Positions 1 through 9,545 of a DNA stretch of 64,000 nucleotides are shown piece after piece. Each line of letters opens with the position of its first letter. Positions within the stretch are counted from its first letter, which is position 1. Position numbers and translations under genes: made by a program. This stretch comes from Cunninghamia lanceolata (taxonomy: Eukaryota; Streptophyta; Pinopsida; Cupressales; Cupressaceae), in assembly GCA_027924645.1 (NCBI GenBank), contig BSBN01001251.1:434001-498000 (forward strand), given 5' to 3'. Below the pieces are notes generated by a model, which made no database searches, was not told the origin of the DNA, and was given only the letters and a program-made list of their open reading frames with translations.

Positions 1-225
1 ATGTTGGTAGTAGCTAGAGCAGAGACCAAAACCTATTGCAGATGGCTGCAAAAGGAGTGCAAAGCACAAGGCTGACTAGGCCTAGTAGGAATAGACCTAT
101 TTTGTAAGGGACACGTCCCTAATGTAATCCTATGTATAAATAATAGTAGAAGTAGTGGTAGAAAGTAAGACATATAGAGATATATATATATAGAGCAAAG
201 ACTATAGACTTTCCATCGTAATATA

Positions 226-323
<98 letters not shown>

Positions 324-490
324 AAAATATAAGGGTTTTGAAGGATTTATGTGAATGTTTAGAATCTGTGTGATGTCCTATATGTTATAGCAATCTACTA
401 CATGATGATATTTCTTGCTGCATATGATCTAATCTTTCTCTCACTGTCATAATCAGGGTATAAACACTATAAGAAGGACATCGAGGCTTA
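1..490 (+). repeat. possible truncated LTR fragment (promoter to R/U5-like)
   Basis: This stretch has no coding potential. It holds a plausible TATA box (TATAAATA, 135-142) preceded by the motif ACACGT, then a TA microsatellite, then a pyrimidine-rich part with a GGGTATAAACACTATAAGAAGGA-type stretch near 457-480. A similar arrangement (GGGTATAAATTTACTACAAAG) lies near the 3' end of the element A LTR at 3990-4010. I infer the right part of an LTR cut by the window edge. No matching second LTR and no target duplication are visible, so the call is weak. Confidence 0.25.
229..320. repeat. (TA)n microsatellite, about 46 units
   Basis: An uninterrupted run of TA dinucleotides. Shorter TA tracts flank it at 181-192. 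No function is implied beyond being a hypervariable simple repeat. Confidence 0.95.
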
Positions 491-684
491 GAAATTTGGT
501 TTGTGACCCCTTTATCATGCCAACACTTATCAATTCTAAACCTTTGCTCTACCAAGCCTTGCTAGAGAGAAGACTCAAGATTGTTTATTTTTTCCTTCAT
601 AATCACACCTATAGAAATCTACTTGTTTGTGTTAGGCAACGCCTCCCAAAGTTGAAATATGCATTTATCCACCTCCTTGGGGGT

Positions 685-1860
685 TTACAGTTCACTATGG
701 GGCTGATTACAAAGCATAAACAATTTAATGTTTATCCTATTGATTTCTATAAAGTGCCACTCGATCAAATTATGATATGCCTTAGTAGCTTCAATCGAGG
801 TATCCATATTGTTGTGAATGAGCTTAACAAAGCTAGTGACATCCTCTAGGGTTTCAGGGTCTCCCAAGGATTGAATAGAAGCCATAGATGGAGGAGGGAA
901 AGGGTCAGGAAAACCAAGAAAAGTTTCCCCCACCTTAGGAATTGGGAACATCTTAGCTTTACCTTTTTCATGCAGTTAGAAATTAGTATCCTTCCCTAGG
1001 ATCATAGCCTATAGACTCCCTTGCTCAGTAGAGCTTTGAACACCTACTCTAGGGGTTTAGAATGAACCCTTGAAATCCCTGTTCAAACTCTTCCTCCTCT
1101 TGTTAACTCTTCCCTTCTCCATAGGTTCCTCATCACACTTTGGGCTAGAGTATTCATCACTTCCAGAACCTTCCCATTGTTCCCCTAAGGACATAAATAT
1201 TTCACTTGTAGGCTCAAAATTTGAAACAAGGGATTTTTCCAAACTTTTCCTTTTTTGGATGTTCTTTTTGAAGATATGGGGGACAAGGTTAAGGAGCCTA
1301 ATGTGGTTAACAAAGAGGGAAACCCCTTTATATAAGGGGGATGAAAGACTCTCTTACATTATTTTATAGAACTTTCCAAAGAGGAAAACAAGTAAAAAGG
1401 AAAAGAATCTTGCTTTTTATGTTTGAAATGATTTAGGAGAACAAAATGATAGGAGAAAATAGATTTGAACCTACATTCATGGGTGATATAGCACATGATG
1501 CATAGAGAAACCTAGTCCCAAGGAGGTTTCAGGGAGTTATGAGCATATTCAGAGTGAATCTTTTGAATCTCTTCACCTAGCTTCTAGAAGAGGGAGATGG
1601 CCTCATCACCAAGTCTACGATCCTTGAAAATTTTGGACCTAGAGGCCAAAAGAATTATAACTTCAATAATGATATCTTTAGTAACCAAAAAGTTTAGCCC
1701 ATGCATAGAGACCCTTGTATCCTGCCAACCTTCAGCAAAATCAACAACAATCGAAGTGTTGTATCCCTTCAATTTGTCAATATATTGGTCCAAGCCCCCA
1801 CTAACCATAATTTTCCAAACCTTCTATTTGATTTTAGATTGTATAGTCTAAGGGTTTGAT
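685..1860 (-). pseudogene. decayed ORF of a plant mobile-element-associated family (left copy)
   Basis: Three open pieces on the minus strand read in order like one broken protein. The first (1808-1584) has a globular segment with LDQYIDKLKGYNTSIVVDF followed by GLNFLVTKDIIIEV. The second (about 1285-1057) is charged and rich in Ser, Glu, Lys and Arg. The third (951-685) is probably helical. Stops and at least one frame change separate them. The motif [F/Y]-x-[V/I]-[T/S/K]-x-x-x-I followed by a Leu-rich helix resembles one in the element A second ORF (8247 onward) and in the right-end ORF (62202-63776). The family relationship is by eye; the molecular function is unknown. No credible start codon survives. 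Confidence 0.4.
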
Positions 1861-2201
1861 GTGGTTCGTCTCTCCATCCATTTTCACATTGTTGATGTCC
1901 CAACTTACCCGACCTACAAAATCTACACAGTGCTTTGGCTGTTCCATAAAATATCGATAACAAGGCCCTTGGAAAAGGAAAGCTTCTTGAGGAAATTTAT
2001 TGAACTACAAAGCCAATAATTGAGCTGGATGAAGTGATTCTCCCATGTGTGAACCTTGAAGTACTTCATCAAGCACTACCTCAGAATGATTAAGGACTTA
2101 ATGCCCATTTTTGAGATAGATCCCCTTCTATCAATATGATTACCGCTTGAGGTATACGCCCAAGGGACAAAAGTATGGAAAAAACTTAATTTGTAAGGTC
2201 T

Positions 2202-2492
2202 TTAACATCCTTCTCTAACAACTTGATGAGATCTAATGGTAAGTAACCTTCTCCCCCATTGGTGGAAACCTTCATTATTGGACCCCCAATTTGCAAGGTA
2301 GTCTGTCACATGATTAGCTTCCCTAAACTCATGACTTACACTCACTTGGGACATGCTAGCACAAATGCTTAAGGAATCTTTAATGAAGTTATCAATAGTC
2401 CAGCTAGCCTCTAAATTCTTCTTTATGCAATTCAAAAGATTCATAGAGTCTTCTTCAAGGAAGAGAAGGCTAGCTCTCTGTTGTTTGGCCAT
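2202..2492 (-). pseudogene. LINE ORF2 RNase H-like C-terminal domain
   Basis: The 96-codon open piece contains LLFLEEDSMNLLNCI, the alpha-helical stretch NFIKDSLSICASMSQVSVSH and FREANHVTDYLANWG. This ending (REAN-x-x-A/T-D-x-L-A) is the conserved C-terminal signature of the RNase H domain of plant L1 LINEs. The N-terminal half with the first catalytic Asp is not seen in frame, so the domain is incomplete. RNase H would degrade the RNA template during target-primed reverse transcription. The stop at 2202 may be the native end of ORF2. Confidence 0.8.
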
Positions 2493-2952
2493 GTTAAGAG
2501 CAAAATATGTTGCAATTGCCTCTACATAGTGACTAGTCTAACTACCTAGATTGATAGTCGAAGCTGAGATCATTCTTCCATTATGGTCCTTAGGATCCCT
2601 CCACCACCAGCATGACTTGAGTTTCCTTTAGAAGCCCCATCAAAACTTAATTTAAGCTAAGGTAAAGGTGGAGCTGACCACTTAACATTATGCCTAGGAG
2701 TTCTCACCCCTCTTAAGGGGGTGGAAATATCAAAGTCAAGATTCCATTTCACAACCACTTCCTACTCTTGTTTAGAAACCTTTAACTTAACTGAGGAAGA
2801 GATCTTCTCCTTAATCGCTACCATGAAGTTCTCCTTGATTGACAAACTAATCTTATTAATCACTGTCTCAACTAGGAAAATCTTCTCACAAAAAAATTGT
2901 TGTTCCTCTCCTTCCAAAACCCCCAAACAATATGAGGGAGGGAGATCACCCA

Positions 2953-3183
2953 TTAGATTTTTAGAGAGGGGTTGGAAAAGAGACAAGATGATTGTTCTAT
3001 CAAACCTTGCATGGAGTTAGGAAGAAACCACTCAACCTTAAAGAGAGAAAGCAATCTTCCACAAACTTTCCAGAAAAAAATACATTCCCTCATTAAATGC
3101 TTAACTGATTCCTCCACTCTATTACAAAGAATGCACCTATTAGGAAGGGCATAGCCTCTTTTCATAAGGTTATCAATTTTCAA
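2953..3183 (-). pseudogene. LINE ORF2 zinc-binding reverse transcriptase domain (zf-RVT)
   Basis: The reading holds MKRGYALPNRCILCNRVEES followed by VKHLMRECIFFWKVCGRLL. The C-x2-C ... H-x4-C pattern with the hydrophobic W/F tail is typical of the zf-RVT domain between RT and RNase H in plant LINE ORF2 proteins. It probably binds nucleic acid. It lies in a different frame from the RNase H piece at 2202-2492, so at least one indel separates them. Confidence 0.85.
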
Positions 3184-3581
3184 AATTTTCTCTTGAGTCG
3201 TCGACTAGAAAAATGTTGATTTTGGGGATCAAATGAGGTTTCCAAAGCTTGGACTAGAAAGATATTGGTCCAAAGTCCTACAACATAGTGAAACCTGAAG
3301 CCACCATAAAGGATCCCATTGTTGAAGCTGCCCACACCATCTCATCATGACTGCAACCTTAGGGGATATGCATAGTATTAAAAATGGTTTGAAGTTGCAA
3401 GAAAGCAACCCTTAAAGGGGTTGAAATAGGAACTGCATTCTTCCACTTTCTCTTCCCATTAACTACTTTAGTGTAGTTACTAACTTTGGGTCCAAACACA
3501 GTTTTACATTCTCCAATAAGTAGGGCAGTCTAGTCCAAGTCTTGGAGATGGGAGTCTAGAAGCCACACGTCTTCCTAGAAG

Positions 3582-3586
3582 TTAAT
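3582..3586. repeat. target-site duplication TTAAT, left copy, of element A
   Basis: TTAAT directly precedes the TG of the 5' LTR. The same five bases follow the final CA of the 3' LTR at 54969-54973. Joining the two sides through one copy restores the LINE reading frame. Confidence 0.95.
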
Positions 3587-4058
3587 TGTTAGTAGGTTAC
3601 AAGGCATGAAACAGAGCCGACCGGAAGCTGGTGCATACATTATGCAGAGGCTGGAGGCTGACAAAAGATGTTGAAGAACACATCCCTAGATGTAATATAT
3701 ATAGTATATATAGATATAGGATATGATGATATAGGATAAGAATGATAGGAGATAGTATGTTGATATGAGAATGACATAGAAGTCATGTATGTAGATGGAT
3801 GAGGCAAAGACTTAGACATGGTGGAGAATGGATGCATGACATTTGATTACTAATTATATATCTATATATGGAGATCTGCCAGTACCAGGTAATTTTGTGT
3901 TGTCTTATTGTTATGATGTGTTTATGATACTCTACCTTTATTATTCCTTGTGTTTTGCTATCAATATCTAGCTACTTGATCGGGGTATAAATTTACTACA
4001 AAGACTTGATTGAGGACCAGATCTCTGGATTGGTATCCCTCTCCATTTCTTTCCAACA
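3587..4058 (+). repeat. element A 5' LTR (472 bases)
   Basis: It starts TGTTAGTAGG and ends TTTCCAACA. It matches 47196-47407 plus 54709-54968, the 3' LTR split by copia 2, over its whole length with scattered substitutions. The middle is rich in TATATAGATATAGGATATGATG-type sequence, which may include the promoter, but no single TATA box stands out. Confidence 0.93.
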
Positions 4059-4060
4059 TT

Positions 4061-4078
4061 TGGTTCCATTGCTGAGAC
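4061..4078 (+). other. element A primer-binding site (tRNA-Asp-like, decayed)
   Basis: Two bases after the LTR the sequence reads TGGTTCCATTGCTGAGAC. Plant Athila/Tat elements use a tRNA-Asp site of the form TGGCGCCGTTGCCGGGGA, and most differences here are C-to-T or G-to-A changes. The assignment is therefore by analogy. Confidence 0.5.
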
Positions 4079-4292
4079 CTTGGAAGAAGGTAGTTAAAGA
4101 TTGAAGGTGAAAAACATTTGAAGGAGCAGTGCACAGTATTGGAAAGGAGAGAAGGCGAGGTTGGTGGAGAAAATTTTTAATTTGCAGAGAAATTTAGGTC
4201 TCCTTAAGTTTCTACCTTTGTGAGAGGGGGCAGACACTTAAGGGGATGACACGTGGAAAGGGGGTAAGGTCCGCAAGGACCTTTCAAACAAT

Positions 4293-4779
4293 GTGACTCT
4301 TCAAATAAAGATACCATGGGATATAAGAGGACTAATGGAACACCAAATCAAACAAACCCATGGCGAAAGGGGGGAAGCGGAGGAAATGAGAGATCGACGA
4401 AGACATCAGGACCAAAATGGAGATAAGAAGAGAAGAAAGATTGAAGAAAACTTAGGAACAACAGGAATGTTACCGTAGAAGAATGGAAAGGACACAAGAG
4501 AGTGGAAAAGAGATGACAACAGAAGTTGCAGAAGCAAAATAAGAACAATTCATTGAGTGCACCATGGAGGGTGCTGCCGGAAGGGAAGAAGAAGATAAGT
4601 GCATCATGGAGGATATTGTTGAGTGTGCCTTTGTGGGTACTGCTGGAGAAAGGAGATTAGAAAGAGATGAAATGGAGCGTGTCATAGAGGATGCTACTGA
4701 GCATGCCAATGTGGGTGCTGCTGGAGAGGAAAGCGGATGGGAAGAGGAAGAAAGAGGTGAATTAGGGTTTATGCCGTAG
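4293..4779 (+). pseudogene. element A gag leader: charged low-complexity protein segment
   Basis: Two open pieces (4293-4478 and 4564-4779) encode very acidic and basic low-complexity sequence. The second includes EDIVECAFVGTAGERRLE and a diverged copy EDATEHANVGAAGEESGW, the product of an internal tandem duplication (4555-4735). No known domain is recognised. The segment lies between the primer site and the gag core and is probably the N-terminal arm of Gag. Frame changes separate it from the core. Confidence 0.45.
4555..4735 (+). repeat. imperfect tandem repeat, about 75-base unit, about 2.4 copies
   Basis: The units begin GAGTGCACCATGGAGGGTGC (4555), GAGTGTGCCTTTGTGGGTAC (4621) and GAGCATGCCAATGTGGGTGC (4699). 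They share the positions of GTGC/TACTGCTGGAG and ATGGAG. The period is close to a multiple of three, so the repeat is kept at the protein level (EC-x2-[V/E]-G-x-A-x-G). Confidence 0.7.
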
Positions 4780-4956
4780 ACTACCAGAAAACCTGAAATA
4801 ACTTCAGGAATTTTGAAGATGGATGATTAATATATAGACGATCTAATTTGTCGAAGCATAAAGGAGATAAGAGGAGGAGGAGAAGATGCGGTAAACAATG
4901 AGAGGAGTTCTAAGGATTTTGGAAGTTTATTTCAATCATCACTAGATGCTGACATC

Positions 4957-6033
4957 ATGTCATTCACAAATAGAAGAGTATCCCCTAATTTGAAGAGACA
5001 CTATGAAGAGACACAACCCCTGGACCATGAGTCACGTCAAGTGCCATATAAAGTCAAAACAAATTTAGTTGAGAAGGAAAATTTTCAAGCAAACAAGGAA
5101 GTAGACATAATAGAAGAGATCTGGAGAAATTTTGCAGGTTTTAGGAGAGAAGTACTTTGATAGTTGACTATAGAGAGACAAGGGAAGAGAAGGAAACCAA
5201 GTTGATAGAAGATAGCCTAGTCAGAAGAGCAGACCAGAGGAAACCTACTGCAAAGTACTAGAGACATTGAGAAGACCAATCATGGATATTCCTATCAAGT
5301 TACCAGTCTTTGAGAAGGATACTACTGAAGAAATAGAGTACATTTTTGTTTTGGAGTCCATTTGGAGCTAGAATGGGGTAACAAGGAATGAAATCAAGTT
5401 GTTTGACTTCGTAGGCACCTTGCGGAATGAAGCATTGAAGTGGTATAGGAAGACCTATCTAAATAGTGATAAAGAATGGGAAGAAATCAAGATACTATTC
5501 TTGGAGAATTTTGAAGTTCTGGATATTCCTATAGGAGGGGTCAACAAGATAAGATACTTGATGCAATTGGACAAAGAATCAATAAAGAATTTTGATAAAA
5601 GATTCAAGGAGACAACTAGGAACTTGGAGGAACCACTAACTGAAAAGAAAAAGATAGAATGGTTTATTTTCGGAATAAGTCCTGAAATAAGATTCACCCT
5701 AGATGGAAGAGCATTTGAAATATATGCGGAAGTAGTGACATTAGCTTGCCGAATAGAGTCTCAATCCTGGCGCAGACAAGATAAGATGAAGGAAAACCTA
5801 GAGATAGAGAAGCTGAAATGGAATTGGAGCAACTAAAACTAAGACATGATATTTTGGCCAAGCAAGAGGAGAATACAAAGAAAAAAAGACCTAATATTCG
5901 GTGCTCATACTATACAAGGGAAGGTCACTTGAGAAATGAATTCCCTAGAATAAAAGGTGAAAGGCAAGTTGTCGCAATGAAGGTAGACATCAAAACAATA
6001 GCAAAAAGAATAAATTCAGTATATTGTGGAGTG
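4957..6033 (+). pseudogene. element A gag (capsid-like core)
   Basis: The best-preserved piece (5399-5836, 145 codons) reads FDFVGTLRNEALKWYRKTY, then LENFEVLDIP, then RYLMQLDKESIKNFDKRF. This is the retrotransposon Gag pattern in which a W-Y-x-x-L helix is followed by F-x-x-x-F and Q-x-x-x-E/D-S-V/I-x-x-F. Gag would form the particle that packages the element RNA. The N-terminal piece (4957-5160) is basic and polar. At 5905 a degenerate knuckle follows (CSYYTREGHLRNEF), in which two Cys are replaced by Tyr and Phe. The reading needs frame changes between 5160 and 5399 and again near 5820. Confidence 0.75.
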
Positions 6034-6299
6034 TGAGGAGAATGGGATGACCATGAAACACTAGATTGTCCTTCACAGAACTTCCAGAGGAAAAGAGATA
6101 TTGATGATGAAGAAGATGAACCATTGTATAGTAACACAAAATTGACGGAAAGCAACATGTCATAAGTAGAATGAAACTCACATGATCAAGGCTACAAGCA
6201 ACCAAGTTGGAGAGACTAGAGGAATGTCAATGCAATTCAAAATTCAAACTCTAGAGGTCAATCCTATGGAAATAGCTACAAGAATGACGACAAAGAGCA

Positions 6300-6480
6300 G
6301 TTTGGAGGCTACAGAGGAGGTTGAGGCCATGGAAGAGGTCAAAGAAGGAGAAAGGATGCAACATGTTTCAAATGCAGTAAGCTAGGACACTTTGCTAATG
6401 AATGTTGGGGCGAAAGAAAAAAATATTGTTCATTCTTTAGCAGTATAGAGCATGATCTATTTTCTTGTGATAGAGCACAA
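6300..6480 (+). pseudogene. element A gag nucleocapsid: RGG-rich stretch and zinc knuckle
   Basis: In frame 1 a Gly/Arg-rich segment (GGYRGG, one stop, GHGRGQRRRKDAT) leads into CFKCSKLGHFANEC at 6364-6405, a canonical C-x2-C-x4-H-x4-C knuckle. A second Cys-rich stretch follows with CSFFSSIEHDLFSC. Such segments bind the element RNA. The intact knuckle in a heavily mutated gag supports the Ty3/gypsy assignment. Confidence 0.85.
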
Positions 6481-6812
6481 CAGTACTTCTAGAATGCAAC
6501 ACCACAATCTAAAAGTGATGAATTACAGAAATTGAATAATAAAAAAGGGGCTAGGATCATAAGAAGGGACTTTGCTAGAAGAACAACAGGGAGGAGATAA
6601 ACACATCTTCAACTGAATCTACATAAGAAGAAGAGTATTACCCGATAAGCAAGCCAAGACAGACTAGAAAAGATAGAAGAAGGAAGGAGAAAGTTGCGGT
6701 ACTAACAAGACAAGGAACAAATACGGGAAGACAATACACCATTGAGACAGAAGAAGAAGACAACAAGGAGGAAGAAGAATTTGTTCCTACTAAGAAACAA
6801 CATGAGGAAGTT

Positions 6813-7502
6813 GTGAAGGAAGCTAAACAAACAATAAGGAGAGAACAAGAAAAGGAGAAACAATATAGTCAGTTTTTCACCAAAGAAGAAGTAGAAGCTC
6901 TCAAGCAGTTAGCCCAAATGACACAACAACACAGACTCATTGAGAAACTGAAGCAATTTTCTAAGTATTGGAACAAGGAGCAAGGTCAAAAGAGCCAGCT
7001 CTAGAGGATGGGAGGAACATATAGGGAATGGAAGAAAAAACCACTCATGGTGGATATTCATATCAATCATAGAAAAGTTTGGAATGTCATGATAGATTTG
7101 GGAGCAGATGTCAACATGATAACAAAGAAGGTTTGGGACTAGTTAGGAAGACTTAAATTGACATAAACAACTTACAATATAATCTTTGCAGATTTATCTA
7201 ATATGCAGACAATGGGAACATGGAATCAAGTGGAATTTAACCTAATGGTGGTTAAACATGTCTTAGACTTTATTGTTGTAGCCATGAAGGATCAAGGGGA
7301 AGCTTTCAATGCACTTTTGGGATTGAGATGGTTTGTAGATGCAAATGATATCATAGACTCCCAGAAAGAAGAGCTATCATTTGCCAATGATCACAAGATT
7401 GTCAATATTCCTTTGGGATCATCAATGGAAGATGCATACATAGAAGAAGTCAATCAGGAAGAAGATAGTGATAAGGATTCCAAGAATATCTACACAATTT
7501 AA
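6813..7502 (+). pseudogene. element A aspartic protease
   Basis: The catalytic motif reads VMIDLGADVNMITKKVW, with the Asp codon at 7095-7097. It is followed about 70 residues later by FNALLGLRWFVDAN, the usual ALLG-x-x-W flap/C-terminal motif. The DLGA form, with Leu instead of Ser or Thr, is common in the Athila/Tat branch. Upstream, 6813-7004 is in the same frame and ends with an in-frame TAG, so Gag-PR was probably one polyprotein. Downstream the frame runs on to 7502 with an acidic tail and then stops. No RT follows. The enzyme would mature Gag; this copy is broken by stops at about 7002, 7140 and 7165. Confidence 0.8.
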
Positions 7503-8246
7503 AGGTTGGATACAAAGGAAACAACAGAAGAACCTAACTCTGAGGGAGAAGTGGAGATAGAGGATGATCACTACATCATAGATAGTGAAGAAGTTCTAGA
7601 AGCCTGGTTGAGAGAAGAACCGAAACTAAAAACATGAAAAAAGGGTGGTTACCGAAGGATATTCAGGGTCAGGAGTGGCGAGGAAGACATACCACAATCC
7701 TTCACATTTCATCAAAACTCATTGAAGATCATTTGTGACACATCTAAGTAGGACAATGAGGCTATATCTCAGGAATTTCATCAAATGAAGCAAAGGAATT
7801 AGAGAAATTGACAGACCAAGATGACTGTGTTCCCAGAGATACAAGCAAGATAGTCACAAGCAAAGAGGAATAAAAAAGGGGAAAAAGATATTAGTAAAAT
7901 AATGTGGGGAGGTTATTTCAAATGCCAAACCACCAGATCATCAATCTCTAGAAGAAAGAACCTGATTGCGGAGAGATTCCGCCTTTGTACCATAGGGTAT
8001 CATAGTCTAACCACTAACAAGGGGCAGAACTTAAGACACAAAAAGCAAGAAAATAAAGAAACAAAGGAAAAGAATAAAAGGGAAAAGCAGGAAAAATTAG
8101 GGCAAAAAGAGAGGTATTTAACCTGAATCAGACATTACAACCTCACTTTGCATTCACACTTTGGCGAATTTGGAGCTCCGAGAGAAAACACAGCGGCAAA
8201 TGAAGCAACGAAGAGTACAAGAGCATAGATAACCAAAGAATACACA
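7503..8246 (+). other. element A linker between protease and second ORF
   Basis: This is where RT would be expected in an autonomous gypsy element. It holds short acidic readings (EVLEAWLREEPKL) and a basic Lys/Glu-rich open piece at 7902-8126. No RT signature (Y/F-x-DD, LPFGL) is seen in any forward frame. It may be linker protein or an untranslated spacer carrying the second ORF start. Confidence 0.6.
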
Positions 8247-9545
8247 ATGACAACCCCTGAGCTGATTGATATCACACACAAGCCAAGACTGAAGTTTAAG
8301 AAATATCCTCAGAAAGCCCTAGAAGTGGACAAAGATGACACATTCTCAAATGTGTCAGCAGATATGGTTTATATAGAGGATGTGAAGAAGTATATTCACA
8401 ATACCTTGACATAGATTGATCACATGAAATTTGAGGAGCTGAGGGACACATTGCTCGGAGACACAAGTTATCTACCCAAATATACAAACATACCAGCGCA
8501 GAAACTGGATGTATGGAAGGATTACCCTGATTTCATAGATGCACACAAATGGGTAAGAATCATTCTAAATAGAATCCATGATGAATTTATATATTTGGAT
8601 AAACCCTACATAATCATAAAGGAGACCGTTAGGGTAGTAACAGGGTTAAGTGTCATAGGACACCTACCGGTAATGAAGGCCATCAAAACAGATCAAGTGA
8701 GAGAATAGACCAAAGAAACAATTGATGGAAGGAACATGCATGTAAAGGACATCATAGACCCGGGAGTGAAATATGTCACCATGGGTATTGCTTACAAAGT
8801 ATACTATGCCAACTAGGAGGGTTTGGCCATAGCCACTGCTATTCATACCGCCTATCAAATGGTGAAAGAGGGAAATGATTTTGATCTCTGTGAGGTAATG
8901 TGACAACAGCTACTAGAGAATTTGCAGAAGATCAAGGACTCAAATTACAACTTCTGATATGGTACTTTGATTATTTGTCTGACATTTTGTTTCTTGAATG
9001 AATTATCGAGGTTTTAGGGGAAGCACTGGCAATAAAACATACCGGTAGGGTTTGAGGTGAAAAGACATATAGCTCAATTTAGGGATACAAAAGCATATAG
9101 TGCCGCATATTGGGGTTTTTTTAAAACCCTACAAGAAGAGATGAGGGCAAGAGAAAGAATTTCCTACGGAGTTGTGAAACAATATATAAACTAGATCACA
9201 TTTTTGGTGGATAAGGACTTCACATACATGCAAGCAGTTGAGCCAAGAACACCATGGGTACCCCTGTTTCCCTATAAGATAACTGCAGCAGAGGCTAATA
9301 CTTATGTAAAAAATCTATTGAGAAAACCCAATGACACAAGTGGAAAGAGATTTGGCAATTATTTAGAAGTGATGGACAAACAACATCAAAAGCATGTGGA
9401 GGAACACCTGGAAAAGCATAGAGACAAGTTGCATAAACAGTGGGGAGTTCTGGAAAAGGGAACTACCTCAGCTCCAAAACCTTCTACATCAGCTCCGCTA
9501 CCTAGCAAGGAGCCTCTGCCAGTTAGAAGATTAGAAAGAACAACA
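8247..9545 (+). pseudogene. element A second ORF, N-terminal part (unknown plant mobile-element protein)
   Basis: The frame opens with ATG at 8247 (MTTPELIDITHKPRLKF) and runs 433 codons to the element B insertion, broken only by in-frame stops. A globular domain contains FIYLDKPYIIIKETVRVVTG and LSVIGHLPVMK, then KDIIDPGVKYVTMGIAYKV, HTAYQMVKEGNDFDLCEV and YGTLIICLTFCFLNEL. Near the end it becomes basic and helical (KQHQKHVEEHLEKHRDKLHK) and then Pro/Ser-rich. The KPYIIIKETVRVVTGL type of motif recurs, as I recall, in ORFs of unknown function attached to plant retroelements, and it resembles the ORF at 62202-63776. It replaces RT/IN in this element. The function is unknown; a role in packaging or trans-mobilisation is only speculation. 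Confidence 0.65.
9541..9545. repeat. target-site duplication CAACA, left copy, of element B
   Basis: CAACA directly precedes the TG of the element B 5' LTR and is repeated at 45528-45532 after its 3' LTR. Confidence 0.93.

Larger units (their letters stand above)
2202..3586 (-). mobile_element. L1-type LINE, 3' part (split by element A)
   Basis: This is the distal part of a non-LTR retrotransposon ORF2 on the minus strand. Just left of the element A insertion the reading contains EDVWL, then PKVSNYTKVVNGKRKWKN, then the zf-RVT and RNase H-like segments. At the junction the frame continues directly from the right-hand LINE piece (GDDNKIN, ending at 54974) once A and one TTAAT copy are removed. 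The exact 3' end and poly(A) tail cannot be placed. A stem-capable sequence with CTTG/CAAG arms near 2150-2170 may belong to the 3' UTR. Many stops and frameshifts show an old, dead copy. Confidence 0.85.

Noticed and set aside
229..320. TA repeat as a replication origin or matrix attachment site
   Set aside because: A plain microsatellite; nothing else supports such a role.
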